From: Lachnospiraceae bacterium
Lineage (GTDB): Bacteria; Bacillota; Clostridia; Lachnospirales; Lachnospiraceae
Assembly: GCA_014804485.1 (NCBI GenBank)
Contig: JAAUZT010000007.1
Span: 1 to 54,442, forward strand
DNA length: 54,442 bases
Reading direction: 5' to 3'
A model generated the notes under the pieces. That model searched no databases. It was not told where the DNA came from and was given only the letters and a program-made list of their open reading frames with translations. Positions 18,382-26,437 of this stretch are shown in pieces (position 1 is the first letter of the stretch; each line of letters starts with the position of its first letter). Made by a program: the position numbers and the translations under genes.

Positions 18382-18401
18382 TGCACACTTATGGTGCATT
18401 T
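18379..18401. other. Perfect 8-bp inverted repeat in divergent promoter region
   Basis: AAATGCAC and GTGCATTT flank a 7-base loop. The repeat sits between the minus-strand operon promoter and the plus-strand GT2 promoter and overlaps the -35 of the former. It could be an operator or a small hairpin; no T-run follows on either strand, so termination is unlikely. Confidence 0.35.
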
Positions 18402-18437
18402 TGATTTCAAATTTATTTCCAAAAATCCTTTGCTAAA

Positions 18438-18466
18438 TTGCAAATATTGCCATTTCATGCTATGAT
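18438..18466 (+). promoter_or_regulatory. Sigma-A promoter of plus-strand GT2 cassette 1
   Basis: TTGCAA (18438-18443), a 17-bp spacer and TATGAT (18461-18466) precede the ATG at 18521. The same arrangement, including ATGC before TATGAT, is found before the duplicated cassette at 25034-25062, which supports it. Confidence 0.65.
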
Positions 18467-18520
18467 AAATCTGCTCCAAAAATAGATTCTTTCCATTATT
18501 TAGGAGGTCACCGTCCACAC

Positions 18521-19639
18521 ATGGGCATAAATTTCAAACTTAGCATTATTATCCCCGTCTATAACGGAGAAAACCACATCAAAAATACAGTCCGAAACCT
18601 TTTACATTCTTCTTACCAAAATCTCGAGCTGCTTCTGATCGACGATGGTTCCACCGACGGCTCCTTTGATTTGTGCAAAAAACTGGCGGAATCGGATTCC
18701 CGCATAAAAGTATACCACAAAGAAAACGGCGGTATTGTTGATGCGAGAAATTACGGTCTCGATCATGCAACCGGCGAATATATCGGCTTCTGCGATCAGG
18801 ATGATGAAGTTTCAGAAGAAATGTATCAGAAAATGTTAACCAGAATTGTTTCTGATGGAAGCCAGGCAGCTATCTGCGGCTGTTACAGACGAAAAAAAAG
18901 CGGGGGACTAGTTGCTTTTGAGAAGTATACGGATGATGTATTCGAAAAACAGACAATAAGGGAAAAATTACTTCTGCCAATGCTTTTTAAAGGCTTTGCG
19001 GCATATGACAATAAGGATATCAGTATTTACACCGCCATATGGAAATGCATCATATCCAAGCAGCTCATAGATGAAAAGAAAATGCGATTTAGCGGTTTTG
19101 TCAATTACGAAGATGATTTCATCATGTTGCTGCAGCTCTTTTTACAAGCCGACAGGATCTCTACCTTATCGGACATCTTATACTATTGGACTACCAACAT
19201 TCATTCGGAAATGCATCGAAGCATAGGGAGGTATCTGAACGATTTAGAATTAAGACAGCATAACCTCATAAACTATGTCACAAAAGCTCTTGCTGAAAAC
19301 GGTGTTTCATCCGAGATTATAAGTCAATATATTTATGTACAACAATGTCGAAATGCACTACTGCAATTGGACAACCTGGCAGCGCTTAACGGACACAAAT
19401 CCATTCGAAAAATAAAAGAACTCCGCGGCTGTGACAGCATCATATATATACAAAATGCGTCCGATATTGTACCACCCGGAAAAGGATTTGTCCGCAATGC
19501 TATAATCATTCCTATGCTGCGCAGAAAACATCTTGTTAACGCATACTTTTTGAATCAATTGATCGATATGATCCGTTTTTTTGTAGAGAAATATCAAGTA
19601 ACCGAAATATTAGAACGCAGGATGAAGTCGTCTTCCTAA
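18521..19639 (+). CDS. GT2-family glycosyltransferase (cassette copy 1)
   Basis: This 372-residue enzyme has an N-terminal GT-A domain (LSIIIPVYNGENHIKNTV, LLIDDGSTDGSFDLC, GFCDQDDEVSEEMYQKM) and a helical C-terminal half with IWKCIISKQLI and NYEDDFIMLLQLF. The motif CDQDDEV replaces the usual VDSDD. It is closely related along its whole length to the product at 25146-26264. It is transcribed against the surrounding minus-strand operons from its own promoter (18438-18466), with AGGAGG 13 bases before ATG. A hairpin overlaps its stop codon. The isolated promoter-gene-hairpin layout suggests a separately mobile or duplicated glycosyltransferase cassette. The sugar is unknown. Confidence 0.85.
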   Translation: MGINFKLSIIIPVYNGENHIKNTVRNLLHSSYQNLELLLIDDGSTDGSFDLCKKLAESDSRIKVYHKENGGIVDARNYGLDHATGEYIGFCDQDDEVSEEMYQKMLTRIVSDGSQAAICGCYRRKKSGGLVAFEKYTDDVFEKQTIREKLLLPMLFKGFAAYDNKDISIYTAIWKCIISKQLIDEKKMRFSGFVNYEDDFIMLLQLFLQADRISTLSDILYYWTTNIHSEMHRSIGRYLNDLELRQHNLINYVTKALAENGVSSEIISQYIYVQQCRNALLQLDNLAALNGHKSIRKIKELRGCDSIIYIQNASDIVPPGKGFVRNAIIIPMLRRKHLVNAYFLNQLIDMIRFFVEKYQVTEILERRMKSSS

Positions 19640-19668
19640 CACATATACCCGTATAGGGGGACGACTTC
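19624..19668 (+). terminator. Hairpin overlapping the GT2 stop codon
   Basis: GAAGTCGTC (19624-19632) pairs perfectly with GACGACTTC (19660-19668), and extra pairs extend inward. The left arm is part of the last codons of the GT2 gene. Only a short T-rich tail follows, so it is a weak or bidirectional terminator at best. Confidence 0.4.
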
Positions 19669-19679
19669 TTCACTAAAAT

Positions 19680-20540
19680 TTATTGCAAATTTATCAAACA
19701 ACGCAATCCAAACCATACCAAATGCAGCACATAACCAATGAGCAGATTCAGATACGCCCGCCAATACCGCCGTTTTCTAAAAAACTCCATCCGCTCTCTC
19801 TGTGCTCTCAGATTTTGTTTTATATTCTCCTCAGTCACAAGAATTTGCGTAGTACAACTTCCCCGTCTTGTACGGTACATGTAGAGTTTTTGCGTTGTCA
19901 GAACAATCTTCTCCGCGTTATCAACAATCACGTGGCTTATTAATACATCCTCATGCCGCCGCCCTTCCGGAAATCGGATTATGCCGCCTCTGCCGTCGTT
20001 CTCCAAAATACTCCTGCGATATAACTTATTCCAAGGAATTGTTTCCCACTGCTTATACTTCCCGTGCCATTGGCGCAGCATCTGTTCTGAGGACATGCAC
20101 ACTTCCCTGACATTACTGTCGTTTACAATTTCACTGTTGAACAGAGTATCATCCATCTTATCCTTTTCGTATGCACAAGCCGCTATTTCCGCATGATATT
20201 TACCAATCAGTTTATACAGCACTTCTATATAAACAGAGGCAATCATGTCATCTGAATCCACAAATGCCACATATTCACCCTTTGCATGGTCCAGTCCGGT
20301 ATTCCTTGCAACCGCAGCACCCTGATTCTCCTGATGTATCACTCTGATCCTACTATCTCTGCGCGCATATTCATCACATATCGCTCCGGAACCGTCCGTG
20401 CTGCCATCGTCCACCAGCAGGATCTCAAGATTCGGATAGGTCTGCCGGAGCAAAGACTCCACGCACTCCCCGACATAATCTTTCACCTGATATACAGGTA
20501 CTATAATGCTAACTAATGGTTTACTACATTTTTTCATCAT
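19680..20540 (-). CDS. GT2-family glycosyltransferase
   Basis: This 286-residue enzyme has a typical GT-A domain: VSIIVPVYQVKDYVGECVES, LLVDDGSTDGSGAICDEYA, ENQGAAVARNTGLDHAKG and AFVDSDDMI. Next come WNKLYRRSIL and RHEDVLISH, and a C-terminal hydrophobic segment (LNLLIGYVLHLVWFGLRCL) that may anchor it to the membrane. It resembles capsule and teichoic-acid side-chain transferases. It stands alone between the plus-strand GT2 cassette and a decayed stretch; no clear Shine-Dalgarno sequence precedes its two adjacent ATGs. The start overlaps the stop of an upstream fragment (ATGATGA), as in translational coupling to a gene now lost. Donor and acceptor are unknown. Confidence 0.8.
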   Translation of the reverse strand: MMKKCSKPLVSIIVPVYQVKDYVGECVESLLRQTYPNLEILLVDDGSTDGSGAICDEYARRDSRIRVIHQENQGAAVARNTGLDHAKGEYVAFVDSDDMIASVYIEVLYKLIGKYHAEIAACAYEKDKMDDTLFNSEIVNDSNVREVCMSSEQMLRQWHGKYKQWETIPWNKLYRRSILENDGRGGIIRFPEGRRHEDVLISHVIVDNAEKIVLTTQKLYMYRTRRGSCTTQILVTEENIKQNLRAQRERMEFFRKRRYWRAYLNLLIGYVLHLVWFGLRCLINLQ

Positions 20541-20647
20541 TCAACTATCCCAACTACTTCATCGCCTTTTATACACATGTCCATTAATCTTCTTTCGTAA
20601 ACATCTCGTAGAACATTCTTGCCCGTACAATTACCACACAGAAAAGC
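20537..20647 (-). pseudogene. Possible C-terminal remnant of a TagF-like gene
   Basis: Directly upstream of the GT2 gene a 36-codon open stretch ends in TGA overlapping the GT2 start codons. Its translation contains KNVLRDVYERRLMDMCIKGD, which resembles the tails of the two GT2-TagF fusions (LKDVYRERIEKTF). It lacks a start and everything upstream is broken by stops. It is probably the tail of a deleted gene. The similarity is short and judged by eye. Confidence 0.35.
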
Positions 20648-20984
20648 TCATTCACACGATCGATTCACTTCGCTGCCTTGATCTTCACAGTTTCTTCAGC
20701 AAAACAAGAAAGAACCACCCCAGAACATTTTATCTTTTGTACAAAACACATCGCTTTCTGCCCTGAATGATTCTTTCCAAAAACATTATTTCATAATATG
20801 TGCTGAAAATCCAGTCATTTATTATCTCACCCCATAAACCCCTCACAATTTCTTCAGTTTTTATTCATAATAACAGAATACTTTTTCCGTTATAAGACAT
20901 GCACTTCTGACAAACGCCTCAAACAGAAACAAATTTTTTATTTTTATAGTATTCCAAAAATATGACATATGCATGCTAAAGACA
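20648..20984. other. Intergenic stretch without an intact gene
   Basis: This AT-rich stretch between a GT2 gene and an Rpn-type nuclease gene shows no credible ORF with a ribosome binding site on either strand. Short open segments on the minus strand continuing the remnant at 20537-20647 are interrupted by stops. It may be decayed coding DNA. No tRNA or strong hairpin was seen. Confidence 0.4.
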
Positions 20985-21845
20985 TCATTCAATACCATAT
21001 TCACAATATAATTTCTTCCGGTATTCCCGGTCAGAAAGAGCTCGTTGGAGATCTTCATCTTTTCTGTCACCTATCAGCTTTTGAACCAATTTTGACATTT
21101 TTTCCTCACCTTCTTCCCGCCCCTCCTCTCGTTCTTCTTCCCTTACAGCCTTCATATGCTTCTCTTCATCATATTCATAAATACTCACAGCTACCGCCTC
21201 CGCACGATTCTTTGACAGGAAATCCCGCAGGATCCCTTCCCTAATACAATAATCAACCGCTTCTTTCACACCTTCTGCAAAGGGCATGTTTTTCGCAAAT
21301 GCCCTGACCTGTGCTACATACTGTGCATATTCCTTCAGAACATGGCACGTTTCTAACAGTTCTGTGTTATGTCCCAGATTAATATTATAGACCGATACAG
21401 TCAATTCCAGTTCCGGATGTTCCAGCTTCTTCTCAAAAGCCTTCGACAACCTCAGAGTCTGCCGCTCAGGCTGGAAATCCACTCCGTTATAAAAAACGAT
21501 AAATTTCGGTGCCGGAATCTTCACCAGGCTTCTGTTGTACAAATCTTCATTCCGGATCCTCCCCTGCAGCACATCCGTCACATAGAGCAGATCCCGCAAC
21601 GGCATGTTCGGGTTGACCGTAGACTGGTGTTCATAAAGCATCAGCTGGAAATCAAACACAAAAGAAACATCATTCTTATAGTTCATATAGACTGCATTTT
21701 CCAATGTCGTGATTTCCAGTTCCCCCTCATCGGCATAGGCTGTTTTGTTCACTGCATTGTATAAACTCAGCAGGTTCTCCTTCTCGCGAAACAGCATCCG
21801 AAATATTGTGTCTTTCTGGTTACGTTGTACATTTACCTCTTTCAT
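20985..21845 (-). CDS. Rpn-family PD-(D/E)XK nuclease / putative transposase
   Basis: This 286-residue protein begins DTIFRMLFREKENLLSLYNA and carries FVFDFQLMLYEHQSTVNPNMPLR, containing the D and ExQ residues of the PD-(D/E)XK fold. LLYV, PKFIVFYNG and a C-terminal charged stretch (EEEREEGREEGEEK) follow. This is the layout of Rpn recombination-promoting nucleases, often labelled PD-(D/E)XK family transposase and frequent in multicopy form in Lachnospiraceae. AAGGAGGACAACAG precedes ATG, and a promoter candidate lies at 22055-22084. It is unrelated to glycan synthesis and likely reflects mobile DNA within the cluster. Confidence 0.85.
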   Translation of the reverse strand: MKEVNVQRNQKDTIFRMLFREKENLLSLYNAVNKTAYADEGELEITTLENAVYMNYKNDVSFVFDFQLMLYEHQSTVNPNMPLRDLLYVTDVLQGRIRNEDLYNRSLVKIPAPKFIVFYNGVDFQPERQTLRLSKAFEKKLEHPELELTVSVYNINLGHNTELLETCHVLKEYAQYVAQVRAFAKNMPFAEGVKEAVDYCIREGILRDFLSKNRAEAVAVSIYEYDEEKHMKAVREEEREEGREEGEEKMSKLVQKLIGDRKDEDLQRALSDREYRKKLYCEYGIE

Positions 21846-22255
21846 CTGTTGTCCTCCTTAATGGTGTGCCGCAGCTCCTACTGTTCAGGATCAGATCAAT
21901 CTCTGCCCAGAATAAGCTGCCAATACAGGAGAACCGTTCCAGATCCTCCTGCCTTGTCATAATGTTAGTTGGTATCAAAGCATGGATTTTCTGAATCTGA
22001 AACTTAGAAAATAGAAAGTACTTGATCTGTTTAAAAGAAAATATGCTTTTCTGTATCATAACACATACCGTACAAATTTGTAAATACGCATTTAAATAAA
22101 TTATTTTTTCGTATACCAAAAAATATTTCTTCCGTGCTTCATCAGACTGCAAAACTTTAACACGCTGTGAAAAACTTTTTCTTTCTCGCATACACTATTC
22201 CTTAATCGGAAAAACAGTACTGAAAATCGGGACATCGCCATAACGCCCTTCCACC
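21846..22255. other. Intergenic region with promoter of the Rpn gene
   Basis: This 410-bp gap between two minus-strand genes contains the promoter at 22055-22084. A 123-codon open frame on the minus strand covers much of it but has no ribosome binding site, odd composition and no recognisable motif, and it overlaps the Rpn start. I do not call it a gene. Confidence 0.4.
22055..22084 (-). promoter_or_regulatory. Candidate sigma-A promoter of the Rpn gene
   Basis: On the minus strand TTTACA (22084-22079) and TATGAT (22060-22055) are spaced by 18 bp, about 210 bp upstream of the Rpn ATG. A leader of that length is long, so it may serve another transcript. Confidence 0.4.
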
Positions 22256-23380
22256 TCATTTCATAAACCTCTCAATCACATCCCCCATCCTCTCCCACGA
22301 GAACCGGTAAGCCTCCTTCTCAATATTCTCAGCCATACTCTCCGCCCGATCCTCCCGGAAGAACTTAATCACCGCCTCCGCAATCGCCTCCGGGTTCTTC
22401 GGCTGCACTACATATCCGGTTCTGCCATCCTCCACCACATCCGGCAGTCCGCCTACTTCCGTGACGATCACAGGCTTCGTAAAACCGTATGCGATCTGCA
22501 CGATCCCGCTCTGGGTTGCGGATATATAAGGAAGCACCACCAGATCCGCCGCCGCAAAGTACTTCTCCACTTTCCGATCCGGTGTATAAGAGTCCACCAC
22601 GTTCACGTGCTCGCCTACGCCGGATTCATCGATCAGTGCCTGATAATCTTCCCTGTCAGAGCCGAATTCCCCTACCACCAGAAGCCTCACCTTACTATCC
22701 TCCCGCAGGATCGCCGGCATTGCCTGTAGCAGATATTTCAGACCCTTATATTCTCTCACGTATCCGAAAAACAGCAGCACATGCTCGTCCTGCCCCACAT
22801 GCAGACGTTCTCTGGCCTCGGCCTTACCCATGCCCTCAAAACGAAAAGCATTATAAGTCGGGTGAGGCGTCACCACATAATCCGGATTTTCCTTAATCTT
22901 CTCTAGCTCTCCCGCTTCTTCCTTTGCATGTACGATATAATGATTTCCCCGCTTTAACGCCAGTCTCGTAAGGAATCTGTCCATTGGAAATCTCTCATGC
23001 GGAAATACATTATGACAGATAAAAACAATCTTCTGCCGCCCCATAAAATGTGTCAAAAGAAAATAGCAGGGCGCAAAATAAGGGTGCCACCACTGAATCA
23101 CCACCAGATCCGGTCTCTGTCTCCTGATATGGCGCGCCGTCCTTATTATATTGAAGGGATTCGCCGTGTGAAGCATATATTCCGCACCCGCTATCTTAAA
23201 GCTGTCATTGTCATAATCCCGCTGCTCCTTGTGAAAGAGGAATTTCGGGTACTGCATCTTATATGAGATCATCTCTACATCATAACGCTTCGCCAACTCT
23301 CGATACATAAGTCCCGTGTAGTGGGATATCCCGCCCTTATATGGATAAACCGGTCCGATTAGGACAATTTTATTGCGCAT
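22256..23380 (-). CDS. GT4-family glycosyltransferase
   Basis: A 374-residue GT-B enzyme. The N-terminal half begins KIVLIGPVYPYKGGISHYTG, the acceptor-side GG motif. The C-terminal half has HPTYNAF, LLFFGYVREYKGLKYLL and the E-x7-E-like donor region ATQSGIVQIAYGFTKPVIVTEVGGLPDVV. It retains a nucleotide sugar on the cytoplasmic side. ATG at 23380 is chosen, with GGGAG nine bases upstream; the longer open frame upstream has no site and an implausible sequence. It is transcribed 77 bp after the DUF4143 ATPase gene. Its higher GC than neighbouring GT2 genes suggests a separate origin. The donor is unknown. Confidence 0.85.
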   Translation of the reverse strand: MRNKIVLIGPVYPYKGGISHYTGLMYRELAKRYDVEMISYKMQYPKFLFHKEQRDYDNDSFKIAGAEYMLHTANPFNIIRTARHIRRQRPDLVVIQWWHPYFAPCYFLLTHFMGRQKIVFICHNVFPHERFPMDRFLTRLALKRGNHYIVHAKEEAGELEKIKENPDYVVTPHPTYNAFRFEGMGKAEARERLHVGQDEHVLLFFGYVREYKGLKYLLQAMPAILREDSKVRLLVVGEFGSDREDYQALIDESGVGEHVNVVDSYTPDRKVEKYFAAADLVVLPYISATQSGIVQIAYGFTKPVIVTEVGGLPDVVEDGRTGYVVQPKNPEAIAEAVIKFFREDRAESMAENIEKEAYRFSWERMGDVIERFMK

Positions 23381-23457
23381 AAATAGAACTCCCTTTCCGT
23401 ATGGAAATAATTCAACTCTTATAATACTCTTTCCAGTCCCATTCACAAAAATGAACA

Positions 23458-24750
23458 TCAGTTTTTTAAACATGCAATAGGAATGATTTTTACCCCATCC
23501 TCTCTGGTATATGCCATATTTCCTCCCGTAATAATGATCAGCAAATCCGGTTCCCGAAGCCTGCACTGCTGTTCTTTTTCATTATACTTTCTGATCAATT
23601 CCTTCAATTGCAATAAATGGGCTGCACCCTCTTCAATTTCACGGCTTCCCAATTTAAATTCAATCAATGCATATTTTCCGTTATCCAAATGAAGTACCGC
23701 ATCCGCCTCCAAGCCATAGCGATCGTGATAATACGATATCCGTCCGCCCAGAGCCTGTGAATATATTTTTAAATCACGAATGCAAAGGCATTCAAAAATG
23801 AATCCAAATGTTTTTAAATCCAACTGTAATGCTTCCGGTGTCAGCCCCAATATGGCTATTGCTATAGAAGGATCCACAAACTCCCGCTTCTTGCCCGCCC
23901 GAATTACCGTTGCCGAGCGAATTGCCGGACACCATGCTTCCAGATCTTCCAACACAAATAAACGTTCCATGGCATTTATATAACTATCCATCGTTACCAT
24001 AGACATACTGTCAGCATTTGCAACGACGTCCTTGTATATATTTGTTTTTTTTGCCAACGTTGAAACATTTCTTGCGTAGGATCGAAGGATGATCCGCGCC
24101 CACTCCGGATTTCTTTGGACACCGTCAACAGTAGAAATATCTGATTCACAAATATTATTTACATAGTCCTTCGCAGTAAGCAACGCTATTGCTTCGCCCT
24201 TTCCTCTAAGCGAAGCCGGCCATCCACCTCTTGCAGCTGCATAAATTAAATCTTCGATCTTCATATCAGACATGATTCCATCAATATCAACATCCGGATT
24301 TTCAAATAATTCCCTAACCGATATTTGACCATTTGATTCATTTGACTCATACAGACTCATCGGGTACATTTTTAGCCTTGAAATTCTGCCGGTTCCTGTG
24401 TGCAGAATCTGACTGTTGTCTATAGAAGTTGATCCGGTCAAAATAAACAAGCCTTCTTGCTGTTGCTTATCTACCGCCATTCTGACTGCGTCCCAAAGAA
24501 CCGGCGCATCCTGCCATTCATCGATCAGCCTGGGATTCTCACCCTTTAATAATAAAGACGGTTTCGTATTTGCAGTTGCAAGATAACCTTCCCGCATATC
24601 AGGATCCTGCATTCGTATAACACTCTTTGCTTTTTGTTCCCCTGTTGTCGTTTTTCCACACCATTTGGGGCCAACGATTAAAGTAGCTCCAAATGCTTCT
24701 AATCGTAAATCCAATTCCGCATCTACGATTCGATTTATATATTTTTCCAT
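23458..24750 (-). CDS. AAA-type ATPase with DUF4143 domain
   Basis: This 430-residue protein has a Walker A IVGPKWCGKTTT near residue 26, a Walker B-like PRLIDEWQDAPVLWD, and FILTGSTSI, which is the sensor-type motif of this family. A C-terminal nuclease-like segment contains LEADAVLHLDNGKYALIEFKLG (D, E and K of a possible PD-(D/E)XK fold). It belongs to the AAA_14/DUF4143 family, common in Clostridia and of unknown role, sometimes linked with mobile DNA. AGAGGTATCAC precedes ATG. It has no obvious link to glycan synthesis and may have arrived with the nearby Rpn gene. Confidence 0.85.
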   Translation of the reverse strand: MEKYINRIVDAELDLRLEAFGATLIVGPKWCGKTTTGEQKAKSVIRMQDPDMREGYLATANTKPSLLLKGENPRLIDEWQDAPVLWDAVRMAVDKQQQEGLFILTGSTSIDNSQILHTGTGRISRLKMYPMSLYESNESNGQISVRELFENPDVDIDGIMSDMKIEDLIYAAARGGWPASLRGKGEAIALLTAKDYVNNICESDISTVDGVQRNPEWARIILRSYARNVSTLAKKTNIYKDVVANADSMSMVTMDSYINAMERLFVLEDLEAWCPAIRSATVIRAGKKREFVDPSIAIAILGLTPEALQLDLKTFGFIFECLCIRDLKIYSQALGGRISYYHDRYGLEADAVLHLDNGKYALIEFKLGSREIEEGAAHLLQLKELIRKYNEKEQQCRLREPDLLIIITGGNMAYTREDGVKIIPIACLKN

Positions 24751-24835
24751 GTGATACCTCTTTATCCGGCTAAAAAAACGCCCTCCTATATCTTTAGAAT
24801 ACTATGTATTATTTATGCAGTCAATTTCATTTTTG

Positions 24836-24943
24836 TCTTTTGATATATTTTGTTTTATATTTTTGATGTGTTTTATTTTGCATTTTTGATGTGTTTTATT
24901 TTGCATTTTTGATGTATTTTATTTTGCGTTTTTGATGTAAGTG
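24836..24943. repeat. 23-bp tandem repeat, about 4.5 copies
   Basis: Three near-identical 23-bp units (24859-24881, 24882-24904, 24905-24927) carry a TTTTTGATGT core followed by a T-rich tail ending TTTTGC. A degenerate unit lies before them and a partial one after. It sits upstream of the minus-strand DUF4143 gene and the plus-strand GT2 cassette. Slipped-strand expansion is possible. Confidence 0.75.
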
Positions 24944-24988
24944 TCAATCACATCCCCATCCGCCCCACCGAATCCGGTCTGTGTCTCC
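24944..24988 (+). other. Possible chimeric scrap of a GT4 gene
   Basis: TCAATCACATCCCC (from 24944) and CCGGTCTGTGTCTCC (24974-24988) each nearly match separate parts of the GT4 gene (22272-22290 and 23110-23124), in the same order and on the same strand. This suggests a mostly deleted second copy. The matches are short. Confidence 0.3.
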
Positions 24989-25033
24989 TATTTCTTATGA
25001 TTATTCAATAATTTCAAATCCAAATCACTAAAA

Positions 25034-25062
25034 TTGCACAGAGCAAAAATACATGCTATGAT
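25034..25062 (+). promoter_or_regulatory. Sigma-A promoter of plus-strand GT2 cassette 2
   Basis: TTGCAC (25034-25039), a 17-bp spacer and TATGAT (25057-25062) precede ATG at 25146. The spacer ends in ATGC exactly as in the promoter of cassette 1, so promoter and gene were duplicated together. Confidence 0.65.
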
Positions 25063-25145
25063 ATATTAAGAATAGTTCATGCAAATTATTTATCTAACAA
25101 CATTATGACTGTCACACATACAATTATAGGAGACTCAAAGCAACC

Positions 25146-26264
25146 ATGAATTCATCCCCCAAACTGAGTATCATCGTGCCGATTTATAACGGATCGCCAT
25201 ACATCGAAAACACGGTTTCCTGCATACTTAGCTCTTCCTATCACAATCTGGAACCGTTGTTGATCGATGACGGATCTACAGACAATTCCCTCGCGATATG
25301 TGAAAAAACGGCCAAATCAGACTCACGGATCAAAGTATATCATAAAGACAACGGCGGCATCGCCGATGCCAGAAATTACGGACTCAGTCATGCAACCGGC
25401 GAATATGTAGGATTCTGCGAGCAGGATGATGAAGTTAGTGATGAAATGTACCAGAAAATGATAAGCCGTATAACATCGGACAATAGCCAAGCGGCTATCT
25501 GCGGATGCTACCGACAGAAAAAAAGCGGCGGAAGAGTCGCCTGTGAGACATATACTGATGATATATTTGAAAAACAGGATATACAGAAAAAGCTCCTTCT
25601 GCCGATGCTTTTTAGAGGTTTTGCCGCATATGACAATAAGGAGATCACCATTTACCCCACCATATGGAAGTGCATCATATCCAAGCAGCTCATAGCTGAA
25701 AAGAACATGCGCTTTCACAGTTTCGTCAATTACGAAGACGATCTCATCATGCTTCTGCAACTCCTTTTACATGCTGACAGAATATCCACCTTATCGGAGA
25801 TCTTATATTATTGGAATACTAATGTTCATTCAGAAATACACCGCAGTGTGGAAAGGTATGTGAAAGACTTGGAATCAAGACAGCAAAAATTGTTAGATTA
25901 TGTCACAAAGAATCTTGCAGAGAATGGTATTGACCCCCAAATTGTAAATCAATACATGTATGTACAGCAGTGCCGGAACGCATTGCAGCAATTGGACAAC
26001 CTATCCGCCTTTAGAGGGCACAAAAACGTACGTAGAATAAAAGCCCTCTGCAATTGTGACTCTGTTCTATATATACAATCAGCTTCAGATACTGTAAAAT
26101 CCGGGAAGGGATTCGTCCGCAACACTGTAATTATACCTATGCTGCGTAAGAAGCATATTGTTACTGCGTACTTTTTGAATCAGTTGATCGATATGCTTCG
26201 GTTCTTTGTCGAGAAATATCATGTGACCGAAATATTAGAACGCAGAATGAAGTCTTCTTCATAA
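25146..26264 (+). CDS. GT2-family glycosyltransferase (cassette copy 2)
   Basis: This 372-residue protein has the same length as the product at 18521-19639 and is similar from end to end: LSIIVPIYNGSPYIENTV, LLIDDGSTDNSLAIC, GFCEQDDEVSDEMYQKM, and a shared tail ending EILERRMKSSS. The DxD-like motif is CEQDDEV here and CDQDDEV in the other copy. Changes are scattered, which indicates an old duplication rather than a recent one. It runs against its minus-strand neighbours from its own promoter; AGGAG precedes ATG by a long 14 bases. A strong terminator follows at 26323. Probable role: adding a sugar to a surface polymer; the substrate may differ from copy 1. Confidence 0.85.
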   Translation: MNSSPKLSIIVPIYNGSPYIENTVSCILSSSYHNLEPLLIDDGSTDNSLAICEKTAKSDSRIKVYHKDNGGIADARNYGLSHATGEYVGFCEQDDEVSDEMYQKMISRITSDNSQAAICGCYRQKKSGGRVACETYTDDIFEKQDIQKKLLLPMLFRGFAAYDNKEITIYPTIWKCIISKQLIAEKNMRFHSFVNYEDDLIMLLQLLLHADRISTLSEILYYWNTNVHSEIHRSVERYVKDLESRQQKLLDYVTKNLAENGIDPQIVNQYMYVQQCRNALQQLDNLSAFRGHKNVRRIKALCNCDSVLYIQSASDTVKSGKGFVRNTVIIPMLRKKHIVTAYFLNQLIDMLRFFVEKYHVTEILERRMKSSS

Positions 26265-26322
26265 TGTATTCAGGTCTCTTCCGGTCTGTCTGTAATTTAA
26301 TCACAACGCAAAAGTCTAAATA

Positions 26323-26360
26323 GAAATCCTCCATACCGAAGTATGAAGGATTTCCTTTTA
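26323..26360. terminator. Rho-independent terminator, probably bidirectional
   Basis: GAAATCCTCCATAC (26323-26336) pairs with GTATGAAGGATTTC (26341-26354) around a CGAA loop with one mismatch, followed by CTTTTA on the plus strand. On the minus strand TATTTAGACTTTT follows. It ends the plus-strand GT2 gene and may also end the convergent Big2 gene transcript. Confidence 0.75.
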
Positions 26361-26437
26361 GCATTAATATAATCTCATCTTAGGTATACTTGCCTAAATA
26401 ACCTCATAACATAGGAAACTCTAACTTTATTCCTATA

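Noticed and set aside
18291..18518. 75-codon minus-strand open frame in the divergent promoter region
   Set aside because: It covers the conserved promoter of the plus-strand GT2 cassette and has no family match; overlap with the GlfT1-like start looks accidental.
19680..20540. Possibility that the GT2 gene is a pseudogene because it lacks a strong ribosome site
   Set aside because: The frame is intact with all GT2 motifs, and its start overlaps an upstream stop in the way of coupled genes.
21820..22191. 123-codon minus-strand open frame before the Rpn gene
   Set aside because: No ribosome site, overlaps the Rpn start and contains its likely promoter; no recognisable sequence.
24836..24943. 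Repeats considered as a CRISPR array
   Set aside because: The 23-bp units are directly adjacent without spacers and no cas genes are near; they are simple tandem repeats.
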